From: Paraburkholderia fungorum
Lineage (GTDB): Bacteria > Pseudomonadota > Gammaproteobacteria > Burkholderiales > Burkholderiaceae
DNA: 64,000 nucleotides
Direction: 5' to 3'
NCBI RefSeq assembly: GCF_900099835.1
Contig: NZ_FNKP01000001.1
Location: forward strand, 1,674,001-1,738,000
Each line of letters opens with the position of its first letter. The first letter of the stretch is position 1. A program made the translations under genes and the position numbers. This document shows, in pieces, positions 8,700-19,656 of the stretch. The notes under the pieces were generated by a model. It ran no database searches. It was not told the DNA's origin and saw nothing but the letters and a program-made list of their open reading frames with translations.

Positions 8700-9260
8700 A
8701 TGAAACGTAAGTTCAAATCGGCGGCGTTGGCTGCTGTGATGTCGGCCGGATTCGCGATGTTTTCGTTGACGGCCTCGGCCACGCTCAAGCCCGGCGACGC
8801 CGCGCCGGCCTTCACCACGCAGGCTTCGCTGGGCGGCAAGACGTACACGTATTCGCTCGCCGACGAGCTGAAGAAAGGGCCGGTGGTGGTGTATTTCTAC
8901 CCGGCGGCTTTCACGAAGGGCTGCACGATCGAAGCGCATGAATTCGCCGATGCCGTCGACGAATACAAGAAATATGGCGCGACGGTAATTGGCGTGTCGC
9001 ACGACAACATCGACACGCTGACGAAGTTTTCGGTCAGCGAATGCCGCAGCAAATTCCCGGTTGCCGCGGATGCCGATTCGAAAGTGATCGGCGCGTACGA
9101 CGCGGGCATGCCGTTGCATAACTCGATGGCTAATCGCGTGTCGTATGTGATCGCGCCGGACGGCAAGATCATCTATGAATACACGAGTCTGTCGCCGGAG
9201 AAGCACGTCGAAAACACGTTGAAGGCCGTGAAGGATTGGGCCGAGGCGCACAAGCAGTAA
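8700..9260 (+). CDS. Exported peroxiredoxin (AhpC/TSA-BCP family)
   Basis: The 186-residue protein starts with a clear Sec signal peptide (MKRKFKSAALAAVMSAGFAMF, predicted cut after about residue 26 at SASA), so it acts in the periplasm. The mature part is a thioredoxin-fold peroxiredoxin: LKPGDAAPAF, YFYPAAFTKGC with the peroxidatic cysteine, and GVSHDN, as in bacterioferritin-comigratory proteins. A second Cys lies in SECRSKFPV and could be the resolving residue. It should reduce hydrogen peroxide or organic peroxides using an unknown thiol donor. The start was set at the ATG with GAGG 8 bases upstream; an open extension further 5' lacks this support and would hide the signal peptide. Confidence 0.9.
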   Translation: MKRKFKSAALAAVMSAGFAMFSLTASATLKPGDAAPAFTTQASLGGKTYTYSLADELKKGPVVVYFYPAAFTKGCTIEAHEFADAVDEYKKYGATVIGVSHDNIDTLTKFSVSECRSKFPVAADADSKVIGAYDAGMPLHNSMANRVSYVIAPDGKIIYEYTSLSPEKHVENTLKAVKDWAEAHKQ

Positions 9261-9448
9261 CGAGTCGTGACGAGCCGTTACGCTGACATGGGCTTGTGGC
9301 GCGGTCTTGACTGCCACGATTAGCGTGGCGCCAACGTCGTGCGCTGCCATTTCCGGCAATGGTTTTTTGCGCCGCGTTTGAGTGGCAGTTGGAAGTCGAT
9401 CAGGCATCGCTCGTGCTAGGCTGAGTTTTTTTGCCTGGTGAGCTTGCG

Positions 9449-9913
9449 ATGCCGATTATTGTTGCTTTGTTCGCGCTGATCGCGCTGGTGTATGGCGCCG
9501 TGCGGGCGTTCGATGCCCTTGAGACGTCTTTCGGTCTGGCCGTCGCGGTTGGCGTTGCGATCGTCGTCGCATTATTGGTGATTGCTGCGCTGGCCTACTG
9601 GTGGCGTCGCCGGAAAGAAGTCGCGCCGAACGTGCGCGACGGCGACTGGACTCACGAACTGAAGGGAAGCTGGGGCGCGGTGCGGCTGGCGTCGGGCAAG
9701 CGTCTGTGCGAGATCCGGCTCGGCGCGGAGCAGGGCGCTTATATCTTTGCCGATTTGCGTGGCGCCCAGGCCCGAAGCGCGGGCGGCGAATGGAAACTCG
9801 CGGTGCAGGTCAAGGATTCGCGCCAGGGCGAATGGCTGGTGCCGATGCAAAGTGAACGGCAGGCGCGGCAATGGCAGCGCATCTTCCTGCTGGCGATGGA
9901 CCAGAAGCTTTAA
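9449..9913 (+). CDS. Small membrane protein of unknown function
   Basis: About 154 residues. The first 55 contain two hydrophobic helices (IIVALFALIALVYGAVRAF and GLAVAVGVAIVVALLVIAAL), followed by a basic WWRRRK stop-transfer sequence. The remaining 100 residues are soluble and start with DGDWTHELKGSWGAVRLASG; they presumably face the cytoplasm. No enzyme motif is visible. An in-frame TTG at 9431 could add six residues, but the ATG at 9449 begins directly at the hydrophobic segment. The gene is convergent with the RND efflux operon. I do not recognise the family with certainty. Confidence 0.75.
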   Translation: MPIIVALFALIALVYGAVRAFDALETSFGLAVAVGVAIVVALLVIAALAYWWRRRKEVAPNVRDGDWTHELKGSWGAVRLASGKRLCEIRLGAEQGAYIFADLRGAQARSAGGEWKLAVQVKDSRQGEWLVPMQSERQARQWQRIFLLAMDQKL

Positions 9914-9929
9914 GCGGAGGCGCGCTCGC

Positions 9930-9957
9930 GGGTTGTGCTCACTGAATCGCACAACCC
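9930..9957. terminator. Hairpin between convergent genes
   Basis: A 9-bp perfect stem (GGGTTGTGC and GCACAACCC) with a 10-nt loop lies between the small membrane protein gene and mdtC. No T-tract is present, so the terminator call is tentative. Confidence 0.4.
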
Positions 9958-9980
9958 CCGGCGCATCCCGTCACGTCACG

Positions 9981-12900
9981 TCACGCAGAAGGCGCAATGC
10001 CCGATCGGCGTGCTTTTCTCGACTCCCACCGCACGCGAATCCGGTCCATGTACAGATAGACGACCGGGGTCGTGTAAAGCGTGAGCATCTGGCTCACGAT
10101 CAAACCACCCACGATTGCGATACCGAGCGGAGCACGCAGCTCCGCGCCTTCGCCGCGTCCGAACGCGAGCGGCAGCGCGCCGAGCAGAGCCGCGAAGGTG
10201 GTCATCATGATCGGGCGGAAGCGCAGCAGACACGCCTGAAAAATCGCATCGCGCGACGACATTCCCTGCCGCGACGCTTCGATCGCGAAGTCCACCATCA
10301 TGATCGCGTTCTTCTTCACGATACCGATCAGCAGAATCACGCCGATCAGCGCGATGATGCTGAACTCGGTTCTGAACAGCAGCAACGCGAGCAATGCGCC
10401 GACCCCGGCCGATGGCAACGTGGACAGAATGGTCAGCGGGTGGATGTAGCTTTCGTACAGCATGCCCAGCACGATATACACGGCGGCGAGCGCGGCGAGG
10501 ATCAGGATCGGCTGGTCGGACATCGACTGCTGGAACGCCTGCGCGGTGCCCTGGAAGCTGCCGTGAATCGTGCCCGGCATGCCGATCTGCGCCATCGTGT
10601 CGTAGATCGCGGCCGTTGCCGTGGACAACGACACGCCCGGCGGCAGGTTGAACGAGATCGTCGACGCGACGAACTGGCTCTGGTGATTCACCGACAACGG
10701 CGTCGTGCCCGGCCCGAAGCTCGCGATGGCCGACAACGGCACCATCGTTTCCTTCGATGTGGACACGGCCGCTCCCGACGACGCGCTCGACTTGCCGCTC
10801 GCCGCAATCGAGTTGATCGCCTGATTGCGTGCGGAGTCGGCGGCGATGCTGGCCGCGCTCGTGGCCGTGGTGCCCGCTGCGCCGCCCGCCGACGCGCTGG
10901 TCGTGGTCGAGGTGGTCGCCGTGGAGGTCACCGTGCCGGCCGGCGCGTTGGTGGTCTGCGCGCCGCTCGCGGTGCCGCCCGACGTGCTGACGTAAATCTG
11001 GTTCAGCATGTCCGGGCTTTGCCAGTACCTCGGCGCGACTTCCATCACGACGTGATACTGATTGAGCGGGTTGTAGATGGTCGACACCTGACGCTGGCCG
11101 AAGGCGTCGTACAGCGTGTTGTCGATCTGCGCGGGCTTGATGCCCAGACGCGCTGCGGTGGCGCGGTCGATCGTCACCATCGCTTCGAGGCCGCCTTGCT
11201 GCTGGTCGGAGTTGACGTCCGCGAGTTCGGGACGGGCCTGCAGCGCTTCGGTGAGCTTCGGCCCCCACAGGTAGAGATCGGGCGTCGAGTCGGCGAGCAG
11301 CGTGAACTGGTATTGCGCGTTCGATTGCCGTCCGCCGACGCGAATGTCCTGCACCGCTTGCAGGAACGTGCGCGCACCGGCCACGTCGCCGAGCGGCGCG
11401 CGCAGTTGCTGGATCACCTGATCGGCGGACAGGGTGCGCTCCGATTTCGATTTCAGCGACACGAACATGAAACCCGAGTTGGTCTGCCGCCCGCCGGTAA
11501 AGCCGACCACGCTCTCGACCGCCGGGTTCTTGCCGACGATATCCATCATCTGCGAGAACTTGCCTTTCATGGCCTGGAACGACGTGCTCTGGTCGGCCTG
11601 AATGCCGCCGACGAGCCGCCCGGTGTCCTGCTGCGGGAAAAAGCCCTTCGGGATGATGATGTACAGCCACACGTTCAGGCCGATGGTCAGCAGCAGAATC
11701 GTGACGATCAGCTTCGGATGCACTAGCGCCCAGCCGAGCGAGCGCTCGTAGCCGCGTTGCATCGACATGAAGCCGCGTTCGAGCCAGCGGCCGAAGCGGC
11801 CTTCTTCCTTTTTTTCGTGATGTTCGCGCAACAGGCGCGAGCACATCATCGGCGTGAGCGTGAGCGAGACGACCAATGACACCGCGATAGCCAGCGACAG
11901 CGTCAGCGCGAACTCGCGGAACAGCCGCCCGACAATGCCACCCATCAGCAGAATGGGCAGGAATACGGCGACCAGCGAAATGCTGATGGACAGCACCGTG
12001 AAGCCGACTTCGCGCGCGCCGATGAACGCGGCCTTCATGCGCGGCACGCCGTTCTCCATGTGCCGCGAGATGTTCTCCAGCACCACGATCGCGTCGTCGA
12101 CCACGAAGCCGGTCGCGATGGTCAGCGCCATCAGCGACAGGTTGTCGATCGAGAAGCCCAGCAGATACATCGCGCCGAACGTGCCGATGATCGAGATCGG
12201 TACGGCCACGCTTGGGATCAGCGTGGCGCGCCAGTTGCGCAGGAACAGGAACACCACCATCACCACCAGCGCCACTGCGATGATCAGCGTGTGCTCGGTG
12301 TCGCGCAGCGATGCGCGGATCGTCGTGGAGCGGTCGGCGGTGGGGGCGATGTCGACGTCGGCGGGCAGCGACGCATGCAGTTGCGGCAGCATGGCCTTCA
12401 CGCGGTCGATCGTGTCGATGATGTTCGCGCCCGGCTGGCGGTACAGGATCACCAGCACCGAGCGCTTGCCGTTGAAGAGGCCGAGGTTGCGCAGATCTTC
12501 GACCGAATCGACCACTTCGCCCATGTCGGACAGCTTCACCGCCGCGCCGTTGCGATAGGCGATGACCAGGTCCTTGTATTGCGACGCCTTGCTCGCCTGG
12601 TCGTTGGTGTAGATCTGCACGCGGTTCGCACCGAATTCGATCGACCCCTTCGGGCTGTTCGCATTCGCCGCGGCCAGCGCCGCGCGCACGTCTTCGAGAC
12701 CGATGCCGTAGTGCGACAGCGCATTCGGCTCCAGTTCGACGCGCACGGCCGGGTTCGCCGAGCCGCTCACGTCCACTTCGCCGATCCCGTCCACCTGCGA
12801 CAGCGACTGTTGCAGCACGGTGGCCGCCGAGTCGTACAACTGGCCGGCGGTCAGCGTTTTCGACGTAAGCGCCAGAATCATGATCGGCGCGTCGGCCGGA

Positions 12901-13298
12901 TTGACCTTGTGATAGGTCGGGTTGCTGCGCAGGCTGGTTGGCAGATCGGCGCGCGCGGCGTTGATCGCGGCCTGCACGTCGCGTGCGGCGCCGTCGATAT
13001 CGCGGTTCAGGCCGAATTGCATCGTGATGCGGGTCGAGCCGACCGAGCTTTGCGACGTCATTTCGGTGACGTCGGCAATCGAGCCGAGATGCCGTTCGAG
13101 CGGACTCGCGACACTCGTGGCCACCGTCTCCGGGCTTGCGCCCGGCAACGTGGCCTGAATCGAGATGGTCGGGAAGTCCACTTGCGGCAGCGGCGCGACC
13201 GGCAGCTTCGTGAACGCGAATACGCCGGCCAGCGCGATGCCGATCGCCAGCAGCGTGGTGGCGACCGGACGGGAAATAAACGGACGCGACAGGTTCAT
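9981..13298 (-). CDS. mdtC: RND multidrug efflux permease subunit, MdtC-like
   Basis: This 1105-residue inner-membrane proton antiporter belongs to the HAE1 family and pumps drugs, bile salts or metal-chelate-like compounds in exchange for protons. It starts directly with a transmembrane helix ([20 protein letters not shown]). It carries the periplasmic porter repeats and TM4 with [17 protein letters not shown], where Asp401/Asp402 are the proton-relay pair. MdtC usually has about 1025 residues; here a 77-residue Thr/Ser/Ala/Gly-rich segment (about 772-848) is inserted in the second periplasmic loop, and the sister subunit lacks it. The gene starts 3 bases after mdtB, so the two are translated together and should form the MdtB-MdtC heterotrimer. 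No outer-membrane channel gene is in the operon. Confidence 0.92.
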   Translation of the reverse strand: MNLSRPFISRPVATTLLAIGIALAGVFAFTKLPVAPLPQVDFPTISIQATLPGASPETVATSVASPLERHLGSIADVTEMTSQSSVGSTRITMQFGLNRDIDGAARDVQAAINAARADLPTSLRSNPTYHKVNPADAPIMILALTSKTLTAGQLYDSAATVLQQSLSQVDGIGEVDVSGSANPAVRVELEPNALSHYGIGLEDVRAALAAANANSPKGSIEFGANRVQIYTNDQASKASQYKDLVIAYRNGAAVKLSDMGEVVDSVEDLRNLGLFNGKRSVLVILYRQPGANIIDTIDRVKAMLPQLHASLPADVDIAPTADRSTTIRASLRDTEHTLIIAVALVVMVVFLFLRNWRATLIPSVAVPISIIGTFGAMYLLGFSIDNLSLMALTIATGFVVDDAIVVLENISRHMENGVPRMKAAFIGAREVGFTVLSISISLVAVFLPILLMGGIVGRLFREFALTLSLAIAVSLVVSLTLTPMMCSRLLREHHEKKEEGRFGRWLERGFMSMQRGYERSLGWALVHPKLIVTILLLTIGLNVWLYIIIPKGFFPQQDTGRLVGGIQADQSTSFQAMKGKFSQMMDIVGKNPAVESVVGFTGGRQTNSGFMFVSLKSKSERTLSADQVIQQLRAPLGDVAGARTFLQAVQDIRVGGRQSNAQYQFTLLADSTPDLYLWGPKLTEALQARPELADVNSDQQQGGLEAMVTIDRATAARLGIKPAQIDNTLYDAFGQRQVSTIYNPLNQYHVVMEVAPRYWQSPDMLNQIYVSTSGGTASGAQTTNAPAGTVTSTATTSTTTSASAGGAAGTTATSAASIAADSARNQAINSIAASGKSSASSGAAVSTSKETMVPLSAIASFGPGTTPLSVNHQSQFVASTISFNLPPGVSLSTATAAIYDTMAQIGMPGTIHGSFQGTAQAFQQSMSDQPILILAALAAVYIVLGMLYESYIHPLTILSTLPSAGVGALLALLLFRTEFSIIALIGVILLIGIVKKNAIMMVDFAIEASRQGMSSRDAIFQACLLRFRPIMMTTFAALLGALPLAFGRGEGAELRAPLGIAIVGGLIVSQMLTLYTTPVVYLYMDRIRVRWESRKARRSGIAPSA
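10755..10985 (-). other. Low-complexity Ser/Thr/Ala insertion in MdtC
   Basis: These bases encode roughly residues 772-848 of MdtC. The segment is dominated by Thr, Ser, Ala and Gly (for example [19 protein letters not shown]). At the matching point MdtB has only a short PSSTSTTGQ linker, so this is an expansion inside the periplasmic loop. Confidence 0.8.
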
Positions 13299-13301
13299 CG
13301 G

Positions 13302-16300
13302 TCAGTTCCCTGCATCGGTGGCGGGCGGGGTGGCGTCATTGGACGGACCGCCGTGCGACGGGCCGCCGCGATTGAAGCGCTCACGCAAGCGACGGCCGAG
13401 CGAGTCGAACGCGAGGTAGATCACCGGCGTGGTGAACAGCGTCAGCAACTGGCTGACGATCAGACCACCCGCAATCGCGATACCGAGCGGACGGCGCAGC
13501 TCCGACCCTGCGCCGGTGCCGAGCATCAGCGGCAATGCGCCGAGCAGCGCGGCGAGCGTGGTCATCAGAATCGGCCGGAAACGCAGCAGACACGCCTGGT
13601 AGATCGCTTCGCGCGGCGGCTTGCCTTCTTCACGCTCGGCATAGAGCGCGAAGTCGATCATCATGATCGCGTTCTTCTTCACGATACCGATCAGCAGCAC
13701 GATGCCGATAATGCCGATGATGTCGAGATCGTGCCCGGTGATCAGCAGGGCGAGCAGCGCGCCGACGCCTGCCGATGGCAGTGTCGACAGAATCGTGATC
13801 GGATGGATGAAGCTTTCGTACAGCACGCCGAGCACGATGTACATCGTGACGATAGCCGCCAGAATCAGGAACAGTTCGTTCGACAGCGACGCCTGGAACG
13901 CCAGCGACGCGCCCTGATAGCGCGTCTGGAACGACGCCGGCAAACCGATGTCCTTCTCCGCCTGCCCGATCGCCTTGACCGCTGCGCCGAGCGACGAGCC
14001 GGGCGCGAGGTTGAACGACACGGTGGTGGCCGGGAACTGGCTCAGGTGCGTGACCAGCAGCGGCGCGGGCTTCTCGATGAACTTCGCGATCGACGACAGC
14101 GGCACCTGGCCGGTCGTGGAGGTGGAAGAGGGCAGATAGATCGACTTCAGCGATTCGGTGTAATGCTGCATCTCCGGTAATGCTTCCAGAATCACGCGGT
14201 ACTGGTTCGACTGCGTGAAAATGGTCGAGATGATGCGCTGGCCGAACGCGTCGTACAGCGCGCTGTCGATCGTGGCCGGCGTAATGCCGAAACGCGATGC
14301 GGTTGCCCGGTCGATCTCGATGAACACCGACTGGCCGTTGTCCTGCAGGTCGGTGGCGACATCCGCGAGTTCGGGCGACTGTTGCAGCCGCTCGACGAGC
14401 TTCGGCACCCACGTCGTGAATTCGCTGATGTTCGGATCGGTCAGCATGAACTGGTACTGCGTCGGGCTGACCGTCGAGTCGATGGTCAGATCCTGCACCG
14501 GCTGCATGTACAGCGACGCGCCCGGAATATGCGCGACGTCACGCTGCAGTTGCCGGATCACTTCGCTCGCGGTGTGGCTGCGGTCGTCGCGCGGCTTCAG
14601 GTTGATCAGCATACGGCCGCTGTTCAGCGTGATATTGCTGCCGTCCACGCCGATGAACGACGTCAGGCTTTCCACGTCCGGGTTCTTCAGGATCTGCGCG
14701 GCGAGCGCCTGCTGCCGCTCGGCCATCGACGCATACGACACCGACTGCGGCGCCTGCGTGATCGCCTGGATCACGCCGGTGTCCTGCACCGGAAAGAAGC
14801 CCTTCGGAATGTAGATATAGAGCAGCGCGGTCAGCACCAGCGTGAGCAGGCCGACGAACAGCGTGGAGCGTTGCCGGTTCAGCACCCACGTGAGCGCGAC
14901 CGCGTAACGCGCGATCACCCAGTCGATGGCGCGGTGCGCCTTCGCTTCGAAACGGTGGCTCTCGTGCGGCGGCGTGTGGCGCAGCAGTTTCGCGCACATC
15001 ATCGGCACGAGCGTGAGCGACACGACCGCCGAAATCACGATGGTCACCGCCAGCGTAATCGCGAATTCATGGAACAGCCGGCCGACCACGTCGCCCATGA
15101 ACAGCAGCGGGATCAGCACGGCGATCAGCGAGACGGTCAGCGAAATGATCGTGAAGCCGATCTGCTTCGAGCCCTTCAACGCGGCTTCAAGCGGATCTTC
15201 GCCTTCCTCGACGTAACGCGCGATGTTTTCGATCATCACGATCGCGTCGTCGACCACGAAGCCGGTCGCGATGGTCAGCGCCATCAGGGAGAGGTTGTCG
15301 AGCGAGAAGCCGCACAGGTACATCACGGCGAGCGTGCCGATCAGCGACAGCGGCACCGACAGACTCGGAATGATGGTCGCGTAGACGTTGGCGAGGAACA
15401 GGTACATCACCAGAACGACCAGCACGACCGACATCGCCAGTTCGAACTGCACGTCGCGCACGGACGCGCGGATCGTGGTGGTGCGGTCGGTGACGATGCG
15501 CACGTCGAGTGCGGCGGGCAGCGACTGCTGCAATTGCGGCAGCAAGGCCTTGATGCTGTCCACCACCTGGATCACGTTCGCGCCCGGCTGGCGCTGCACG
15601 TTCAGGATGATGGCGGGCGTGTTGTCGACCCACGCGCCGAGCTTGGTGTTCTCCGCGCCCTGCACGATATTGGCGACGTCGGTCAGCATCACCGGACGGC
15701 CGTTCTTGTACGCGATCACGGCGCTCTTGTACTGATCGGCGTCGGTCAGCTGGTCGTTCGAGTTGATCGTGTAGTTGCGCGTCGGACCGTCGAAGTTACC
15801 CTTCGGCGTGTTGACGTTCAGGTTCGAGATCGTGGTGCGCAAGTCGTCCAGATTCAGACCGTACGCGGCAAGCGCGCGCGGGTTCGCCTGAATCCGCACG
15901 GCGGGGCGCTGGCCACCCGACAGGCTCACCAGACCCACGCCCGCGACCTGCGAGATCTTCTGCGCGAGACGCGTGTCGGCCATGTCCTGCACCTGGGTCA
16001 TCGGCAGCGTGGCCGACGTGAGGGCGAGCGTGAGGATCGGCGCGTCGGCCGGATTGACCTTCGCGTAGATCGGCGGCGCGGGCAGGTCGGACGGCAGCAG
16101 GTTGCCGGCTGCGTTGATCGCGGCCTGGACTTCCTGCTCGGCGATATCGAGCGGCAGGTCGAGGCTGAATTGCAGCGTGATGATCGACGAGCCGGCCGAG
16201 CTTTGCGACGACATCTGGTTGAGCGACGGCATCTGCCCGAACTGCCGTTCGAGCGGCGCGGTGACCGACGACGTCATCACGTCCGGGCTCGCGCCCGGAT

Positions 16301-16451
16301 AGAAGGTCTGCACCTGGATCGTCGGATAGTCGACCTCGGGCAGCGCTGACAGCGGCAGGAAGCGCAGCGCGACGAGGCCGACCAGCATGATCGCCGCCAT
16401 CAGCAGCGCGGTGCCGACGGGACGCAGAATAAAAGCGCGGGATGGATTCAT
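13302..16451 (-). CDS. mdtB: RND multidrug efflux permease subunit, MdtB-like
   Basis: At 1049 residues this has the normal length for an RND permease. It begins with [23 protein letters not shown] (TM1) and has the TM4 motif [17 protein letters not shown] with the adjacent aspartates needed for proton coupling. The large periplasmic domains between TM1-2 and TM7-8 are present, with the repeated GVGALLALL and [15 protein letters not shown] segments. It is the middle gene of mdtA-mdtB-mdtC: 17 bases after mdtA and 3 bases before mdtC. It pairs with MdtC to form the pump and with MdtA as periplasmic adaptor. The outer-membrane factor must be encoded elsewhere. Confidence 0.92.
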   Translation of the reverse strand: MNPSRAFILRPVGTALLMAAIMLVGLVALRFLPLSALPEVDYPTIQVQTFYPGASPDVMTSSVTAPLERQFGQMPSLNQMSSQSSAGSSIITLQFSLDLPLDIAEQEVQAAINAAGNLLPSDLPAPPIYAKVNPADAPILTLALTSATLPMTQVQDMADTRLAQKISQVAGVGLVSLSGGQRPAVRIQANPRALAAYGLNLDDLRTTISNLNVNTPKGNFDGPTRNYTINSNDQLTDADQYKSAVIAYKNGRPVMLTDVANIVQGAENTKLGAWVDNTPAIILNVQRQPGANVIQVVDSIKALLPQLQQSLPAALDVRIVTDRTTTIRASVRDVQFELAMSVVLVVLVMYLFLANVYATIIPSLSVPLSLIGTLAVMYLCGFSLDNLSLMALTIATGFVVDDAIVMIENIARYVEEGEDPLEAALKGSKQIGFTIISLTVSLIAVLIPLLFMGDVVGRLFHEFAITLAVTIVISAVVSLTLVPMMCAKLLRHTPPHESHRFEAKAHRAIDWVIARYAVALTWVLNRQRSTLFVGLLTLVLTALLYIYIPKGFFPVQDTGVIQAITQAPQSVSYASMAERQQALAAQILKNPDVESLTSFIGVDGSNITLNSGRMLINLKPRDDRSHTASEVIRQLQRDVAHIPGASLYMQPVQDLTIDSTVSPTQYQFMLTDPNISEFTTWVPKLVERLQQSPELADVATDLQDNGQSVFIEIDRATASRFGITPATIDSALYDAFGQRIISTIFTQSNQYRVILEALPEMQHYTESLKSIYLPSSTSTTGQVPLSSIAKFIEKPAPLLVTHLSQFPATTVSFNLAPGSSLGAAVKAIGQAEKDIGLPASFQTRYQGASLAFQASLSNELFLILAAIVTMYIVLGVLYESFIHPITILSTLPSAGVGALLALLITGHDLDIIGIIGIVLLIGIVKKNAIMMIDFALYAEREEGKPPREAIYQACLLRFRPILMTTLAALLGALPLMLGTGAGSELRRPLGIAIAGGLIVSQLLTLFTTPVIYLAFDSLGRRLRERFNRGGPSHGGPSNDATPPATDAGN

Positions 16452-16468
16452 GCGGTAGGTGCCGTGCC

Positions 16469-17911
16469 TTATTCCGAAGCTTGCGCGTCGCGTTTATGGC
16501 GATGTGCGTGCGCGCCCGAGGCGCCCGATGCACCTGCGGCCCAGGCACCGCTCGCTCCGCTTGCGCCGTGCGCGCCATGCGCACCCGACGCGCCGCGCGG
16601 ACGATCCGCCGGAATCGTGATCTTCGCGCCTTCGCGCAGACGATCCGAACCGTCGATCACGACGCGCTCGCCCACCTGCAGGCCGGACTGGATGCTGGTG
16701 CGCTCGCCGTCCACCGGACCGGGCTTCACCTGACGCACGGTCACCGTGTTGTCCGGCTTCACGACATACACGAACTGGCCCATCGAGCCGTTCAGCACGG
16801 CCGTGGTCGGCACGATCACGGCGTTCCTGATGGTGTCGACCAACAGACGCGTGTTCACGAACTGATTCGGGAACAGCTTGCTGTCGGGGTTGTTGAAGAT
16901 CGCGCGCAGCTTGACCGTGCCCGTGGTGGTGTCGATCTGGTTGTCCATCGTTTTCAGCGAGCCGACTTCGAGCGGCGTGGTGTTCGCGCGGTCGTAGGCG
17001 GTGGCCGACAACTGCTCGCCGTTCTGCGTGTGCTGGATGATCTGCTGCAGGTTGTCTTCGGAAGTCGTGAAGATCACGCTGATCGGCTGCAACTGCGTAA
17101 TCACGACGATGCCGGTGGAGAGGCTCGACGTCACGTAGTTGCCCGGATCGACCTGGCGCAAACCGACGCGTCCCGACACCGGCGCCGTGATGCGTGCGTA
17201 GACGAGGTCGAGCTTGAAGCTGTCGATGTTCGCCTGATCGGACTTCACCGTGCCTTCGTACTGGCGCACGAGTGAAGCCTGCGTGTCGACCTGCTGGCTT
17301 GCGATCGAGTCCTGCGCGAGCAGCGTCTGATAACGCTTCAGGTCGAGGCGGGCGGTTTGCAGCAGCGCCTGGTCACGCACCAGCGTGCCTTGTGCATTTT
17401 CGAGCGAGATCTGATATGGACGCGGGTCGATCTGGGCGAGCACGTCGCCCTTCTTGACCATCTGGCCTTCCTTGAAATACACGTCCTGCAACACGCCGCT
17501 CAACTGCGGCAGCACGGTGACGGTGGCAAGCGGCGTGACCGTGCCGAGCGCGGTCAGCACGACCGGCATTTCACCTTGCGTGGCCGTCGCCACGTGAACC
17601 GGTTGCGGCATGTTGCCCATGCCGCCAGGACCACCGCGCCCGCCACGGCCGCCGGTGCGCGCACCGCTCGCGCCGCGTGCGTCGGACGCGCCGGTTGCTT
17701 CGCCGCCGGCCGCCCCCCACGGATGCCAGCGCCACACCACGACCCCGAGGATGACCAGCGCCGCGACGATCAACGCGACGTTGCGGCCGCGGTGCCGCTT
17801 CACAGGACCGCGCGGATCGCCTGGCTTGCCGCCCGGAGCGCCGTTCGGGCGCGATTGGGAAGCCGGGTCGGCGGGGCGTGAAGTTTCCGAATGCTTTTGT
17901 TGTTCGTCCAT
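16469..17911 (-). CDS. mdtA: RND efflux periplasmic adaptor (membrane fusion protein), MdtA-like
   Basis: A 480-residue membrane fusion protein. A hydrophilic N-terminus is followed by one transmembrane anchor ([16 protein letters not shown], about 46-61). The biotinyl-lipoyl halves, a short alpha-hairpin and a beta-barrel follow ([56 protein letters not shown]). It links the MdtBC pump to an outer-membrane channel. Two features are unusual: a Gly/Arg/Ala-rich linker after the anchor (about 65-100) and a C-terminal tail of Gly-Ala-Ser/His triplets ending [11 protein letters not shown]. Both resemble flexible or collagen-like low complexity. It is the first gene of the mdtABC operon. Confidence 0.92.
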   Translation of the reverse strand: MDEQQKHSETSRPADPASQSRPNGAPGGKPGDPRGPVKRHRGRNVALIVAALVILGVVVWRWHPWGAAGGEATGASDARGASGARTGGRGGRGGPGGMGNMPQPVHVATATQGEMPVVLTALGTVTPLATVTVLPQLSGVLQDVYFKEGQMVKKGDVLAQIDPRPYQISLENAQGTLVRDQALLQTARLDLKRYQTLLAQDSIASQQVDTQASLVRQYEGTVKSDQANIDSFKLDLVYARITAPVSGRVGLRQVDPGNYVTSSLSTGIVVITQLQPISVIFTTSEDNLQQIIQHTQNGEQLSATAYDRANTTPLEVGSLKTMDNQIDTTTGTVKLRAIFNNPDSKLFPNQFVNTRLLVDTIRNAVIVPTTAVLNGSMGQFVYVVKPDNTVTVRQVKPGPVDGERTSIQSGLQVGERVVIDGSDRLREGAKITIPADRPRGASGAHGAHGASGASGAWAAGASGASGAHAHRHKRDAQASE

Positions 17912-18316
17912 CGGTTCGGTCAGGTGGCAGGCTTTGATGTGAGCCGCTCGCGCGGCCCAGCCGGAACAGAAGTTCGGCGGACCGGCACGCGGGTGGCATG
18001 ACAGGCAACTATTGATATCAGCGGAAGCAGCACGCGCTTTTTCAGCGCGATGCTACCCGAGGCGCGGGACGGAGATGTTAACGCAATGCGTTGTTCTCGC
18101 CGCTATGCCGGCAGTGTTGCTGCGGTTATTCGAGGCAACTCAGGGTAGCGGCAACCCGTCAGACACGCGCCCCGCGCGACGGAAACGCATGATCCTACGT
18201 TGCGTGGTCCGTAACAGTCCACCTGTGTATTTTTCTTTTGATTACAAAGGTTACAGGATGTACTGCCACGGACAGGACCACTGTTGGGGCTGCCGACCGG
18301 CAAGCCTTTGCGTGGC
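17912..18316. other. Intergenic region upstream of mdtA
   Basis: This stretch of about 400 bases separates the IclR gene and mdtA on the minus strand and must contain the mdtABC promoter. No clear promoter, terminator or conserved gene could be identified by eye. Confidence 0.4.
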
Positions 18317-19153
18317 TCAATTGTCGAGCCGTCGTCCCGGCGTGCCGCCAATTTCGAGAACGATTTTGCTGATGCATTCGAGCAACGCCGGGGCGGCGCG
18401 CGAGATCAGCCAGTCACGCGGACACTGGTCGGCCGAGCCGCCGCAATTCACTGCATAGCGCTCGCCGGACGGTCCGACGAAACCCTGCGCGATGGCGTTC
18501 AGGCCGTTGTACCACTCGCCGGTGGCGATCGCGAAACCCTGTTCGATGGTTTCCCGCAACGCGCTTTCGAGCCGGCTGCCGACATGGCCCCAGTCATCGC
18601 CTTCTGCCGCCTGCAGGCCGATCAGCAATTTGTCGCGTTCGGGCTTGGCGAGCGCTGCGAGATAGGCGCGACCCACCGCTGTGCGGCTCAGGTTCATCCG
18701 TGAACCGATTTCCAGGCGCGACACCAGCACCGCCGAACGCGGACGGATTGCGTCGATCACGACCATGTCGAAGCGATCCCGCACGGCGAGGTGAACAGAC
18801 AGCGACGTGCGTTCGGCAAGTTCGATCAGGAAAGGCCTCGCGCGGGCCCGGATGTCGAAGTTGCGCAGAAAGCCGTTGCTCAATTCCAGCACCGACGACG
18901 TCAGCACGAAGCGTTCGCTGTCAGGCAGTCTGAACAGGAAGCCGGCGCCAACCAGAGTCGCGGTGATGCGCGACACGGTCGGTTTGGGGATGCCGGTCAG
19001 TTCGGTCAGTTCGCGGTTGCTGAGCGGGGCGTCGGCGGCGGCGATCGAACGCAGCACCGTGAGGCCTCGCGCGAGGGCGGTGACTTCATCGCCCGAGCCG
19101 TCTTTTTCCTTGAACGTATCTGCTGGCACTGAGGGACGAGCGGGTGGGTTCAT
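18317..19153 (-). CDS. IclR-family transcriptional regulator
   Basis: The protein has 278 residues. The N-terminal winged helix-turn-helix (about 25-85) includes LARGLTVLRSIAAADAPLSNRELTELTGIPKPTVSRI. The C-terminal IclR effector domain (about 95-270) includes RAVGRAYLAAL-type sequence (TAVGRAYLAALAKPERD) and GFVGPSGERYAVNCGG. IclR proteins control catabolic genes for aromatic or small carboxylic acids. The true target is not adjacent: downstream lies mdtABC on the same strand after a gap of about 400 bases, and upstream is a non-coding region. Control of mdtABC is possible but unproven. No strong Shine-Dalgarno sequence precedes the ATG. Confidence 0.88.
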   Translation of the reverse strand: MNPPARPSVPADTFKEKDGSGDEVTALARGLTVLRSIAAADAPLSNRELTELTGIPKPTVSRITATLVGAGFLFRLPDSERFVLTSSVLELSNGFLRNFDIRARARPFLIELAERTSLSVHLAVRDRFDMVVIDAIRPRSAVLVSRLEIGSRMNLSRTAVGRAYLAALAKPERDKLLIGLQAAEGDDWGHVGSRLESALRETIEQGFAIATGEWYNGLNAIAQGFVGPSGERYAVNCGGSADQCPRDWLISRAAPALLECISKIVLEIGGTPGRRLDN

Positions 19154-19344
19154 GTGATTTTTTTGGAACTGTATTTCAAATTATTCGTTTGCAATCTGCT
19201 GATAGGTAAAGTCAGCAGCCCGCCAGTCACCCCGGTCCAGGGGTGCTGATTCCGTTTTTCATCAGAAGATTCATTGTATCGGAATATTTTTCCGTGCCGT
19301 ATTCCGCTTTTTAGATTTTGCTTGACTTAGTCAGCATAAGCATA

Positions 19345-19572
19345 AAAAATGGAATCTCATTTCGAAAGACGCTTTCAAACTCGGTTTTTCTGAAGAGTTT
19401 GAATTCACCGTGACTCACTTTGTGTCGATTGTCTCCACAATTTCACGTCACCGTCGGTTGTCAGGGGCGCATTGCGCTATGACTTTTCGAATACCGTCTC
19501 TCAGGTTCTAGCACGGCCCTCGGAATGGCTAGAACTTTTTAAGGCGTCACGGCAACGTGACGCCTTTTTTTT
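19345..19572 (+). ncRNA. Candidate small non-coding RNA
   Basis: Two rightward hairpins end a region in which no rightward protein gene exists. A possible promoter has TTGACT at about 19322 and an A-rich -10 (TAAAAA, 15-nt spacing, imperfect) near 19343. The transcript would be roughly 200-230 nt. Its 3' part contains an 8-bp stem GTTCTAGC/GCTAGAAC followed by TTTTT, then an 11-bp stem AAGGCGTCACG/CGTGACGCCTT followed by T6-T8. It does not show the closed-stem plan of 6S RNA and contains no tRNA-like fold. The 5' end is a guess. A very short peptide gene cannot be excluded. Confidence 0.4.
19541..19572 (+). terminator. Strong rightward intrinsic terminator in the IclR-crcB gap
   Basis: A perfect 11-bp stem (AAGGCGTCACG and CGTGACGCCTT) closes a GCAA tetraloop. 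Eight T follow from 19565. The T-tract is only on the plus strand, so it cannot serve crcB, which runs leftward. Confidence 0.88.
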
Positions 19573-19656
19573 CGCCCGGAGTTTCAGCGCGTGCGCCGTC
19601 GCTCACCGGTGTTCGTGAGCCAGAGTGAGGGCAGGGGCGCTTCTGAAAGTGGGGCT

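Larger units (their letters stand above)
19154..19656. other. AT-rich intergenic region containing a putative small RNA gene
   Basis: About 500 bases between IclR (minus) and crcB (minus), clearly richer in A+T than its surroundings. It holds no open frame of useful size on either strand, but ends with two tandem rightward terminator-like hairpins that serve no known rightward gene. Confidence 0.6.

Noticed and set aside
9747..16349. Very long plus-strand frames antisense to mdtB and mdtC
   Set aside because: They mirror the codon bias of two full-length RND permeases and carry no domain, start signal or conserved motif.
19345..19572. 6S RNA or tRNA at the candidate small RNA
   Set aside because: The ends are not complementary as in 6S, and there is no cloverleaf or CCA-type end; it stays an unclassified candidate.
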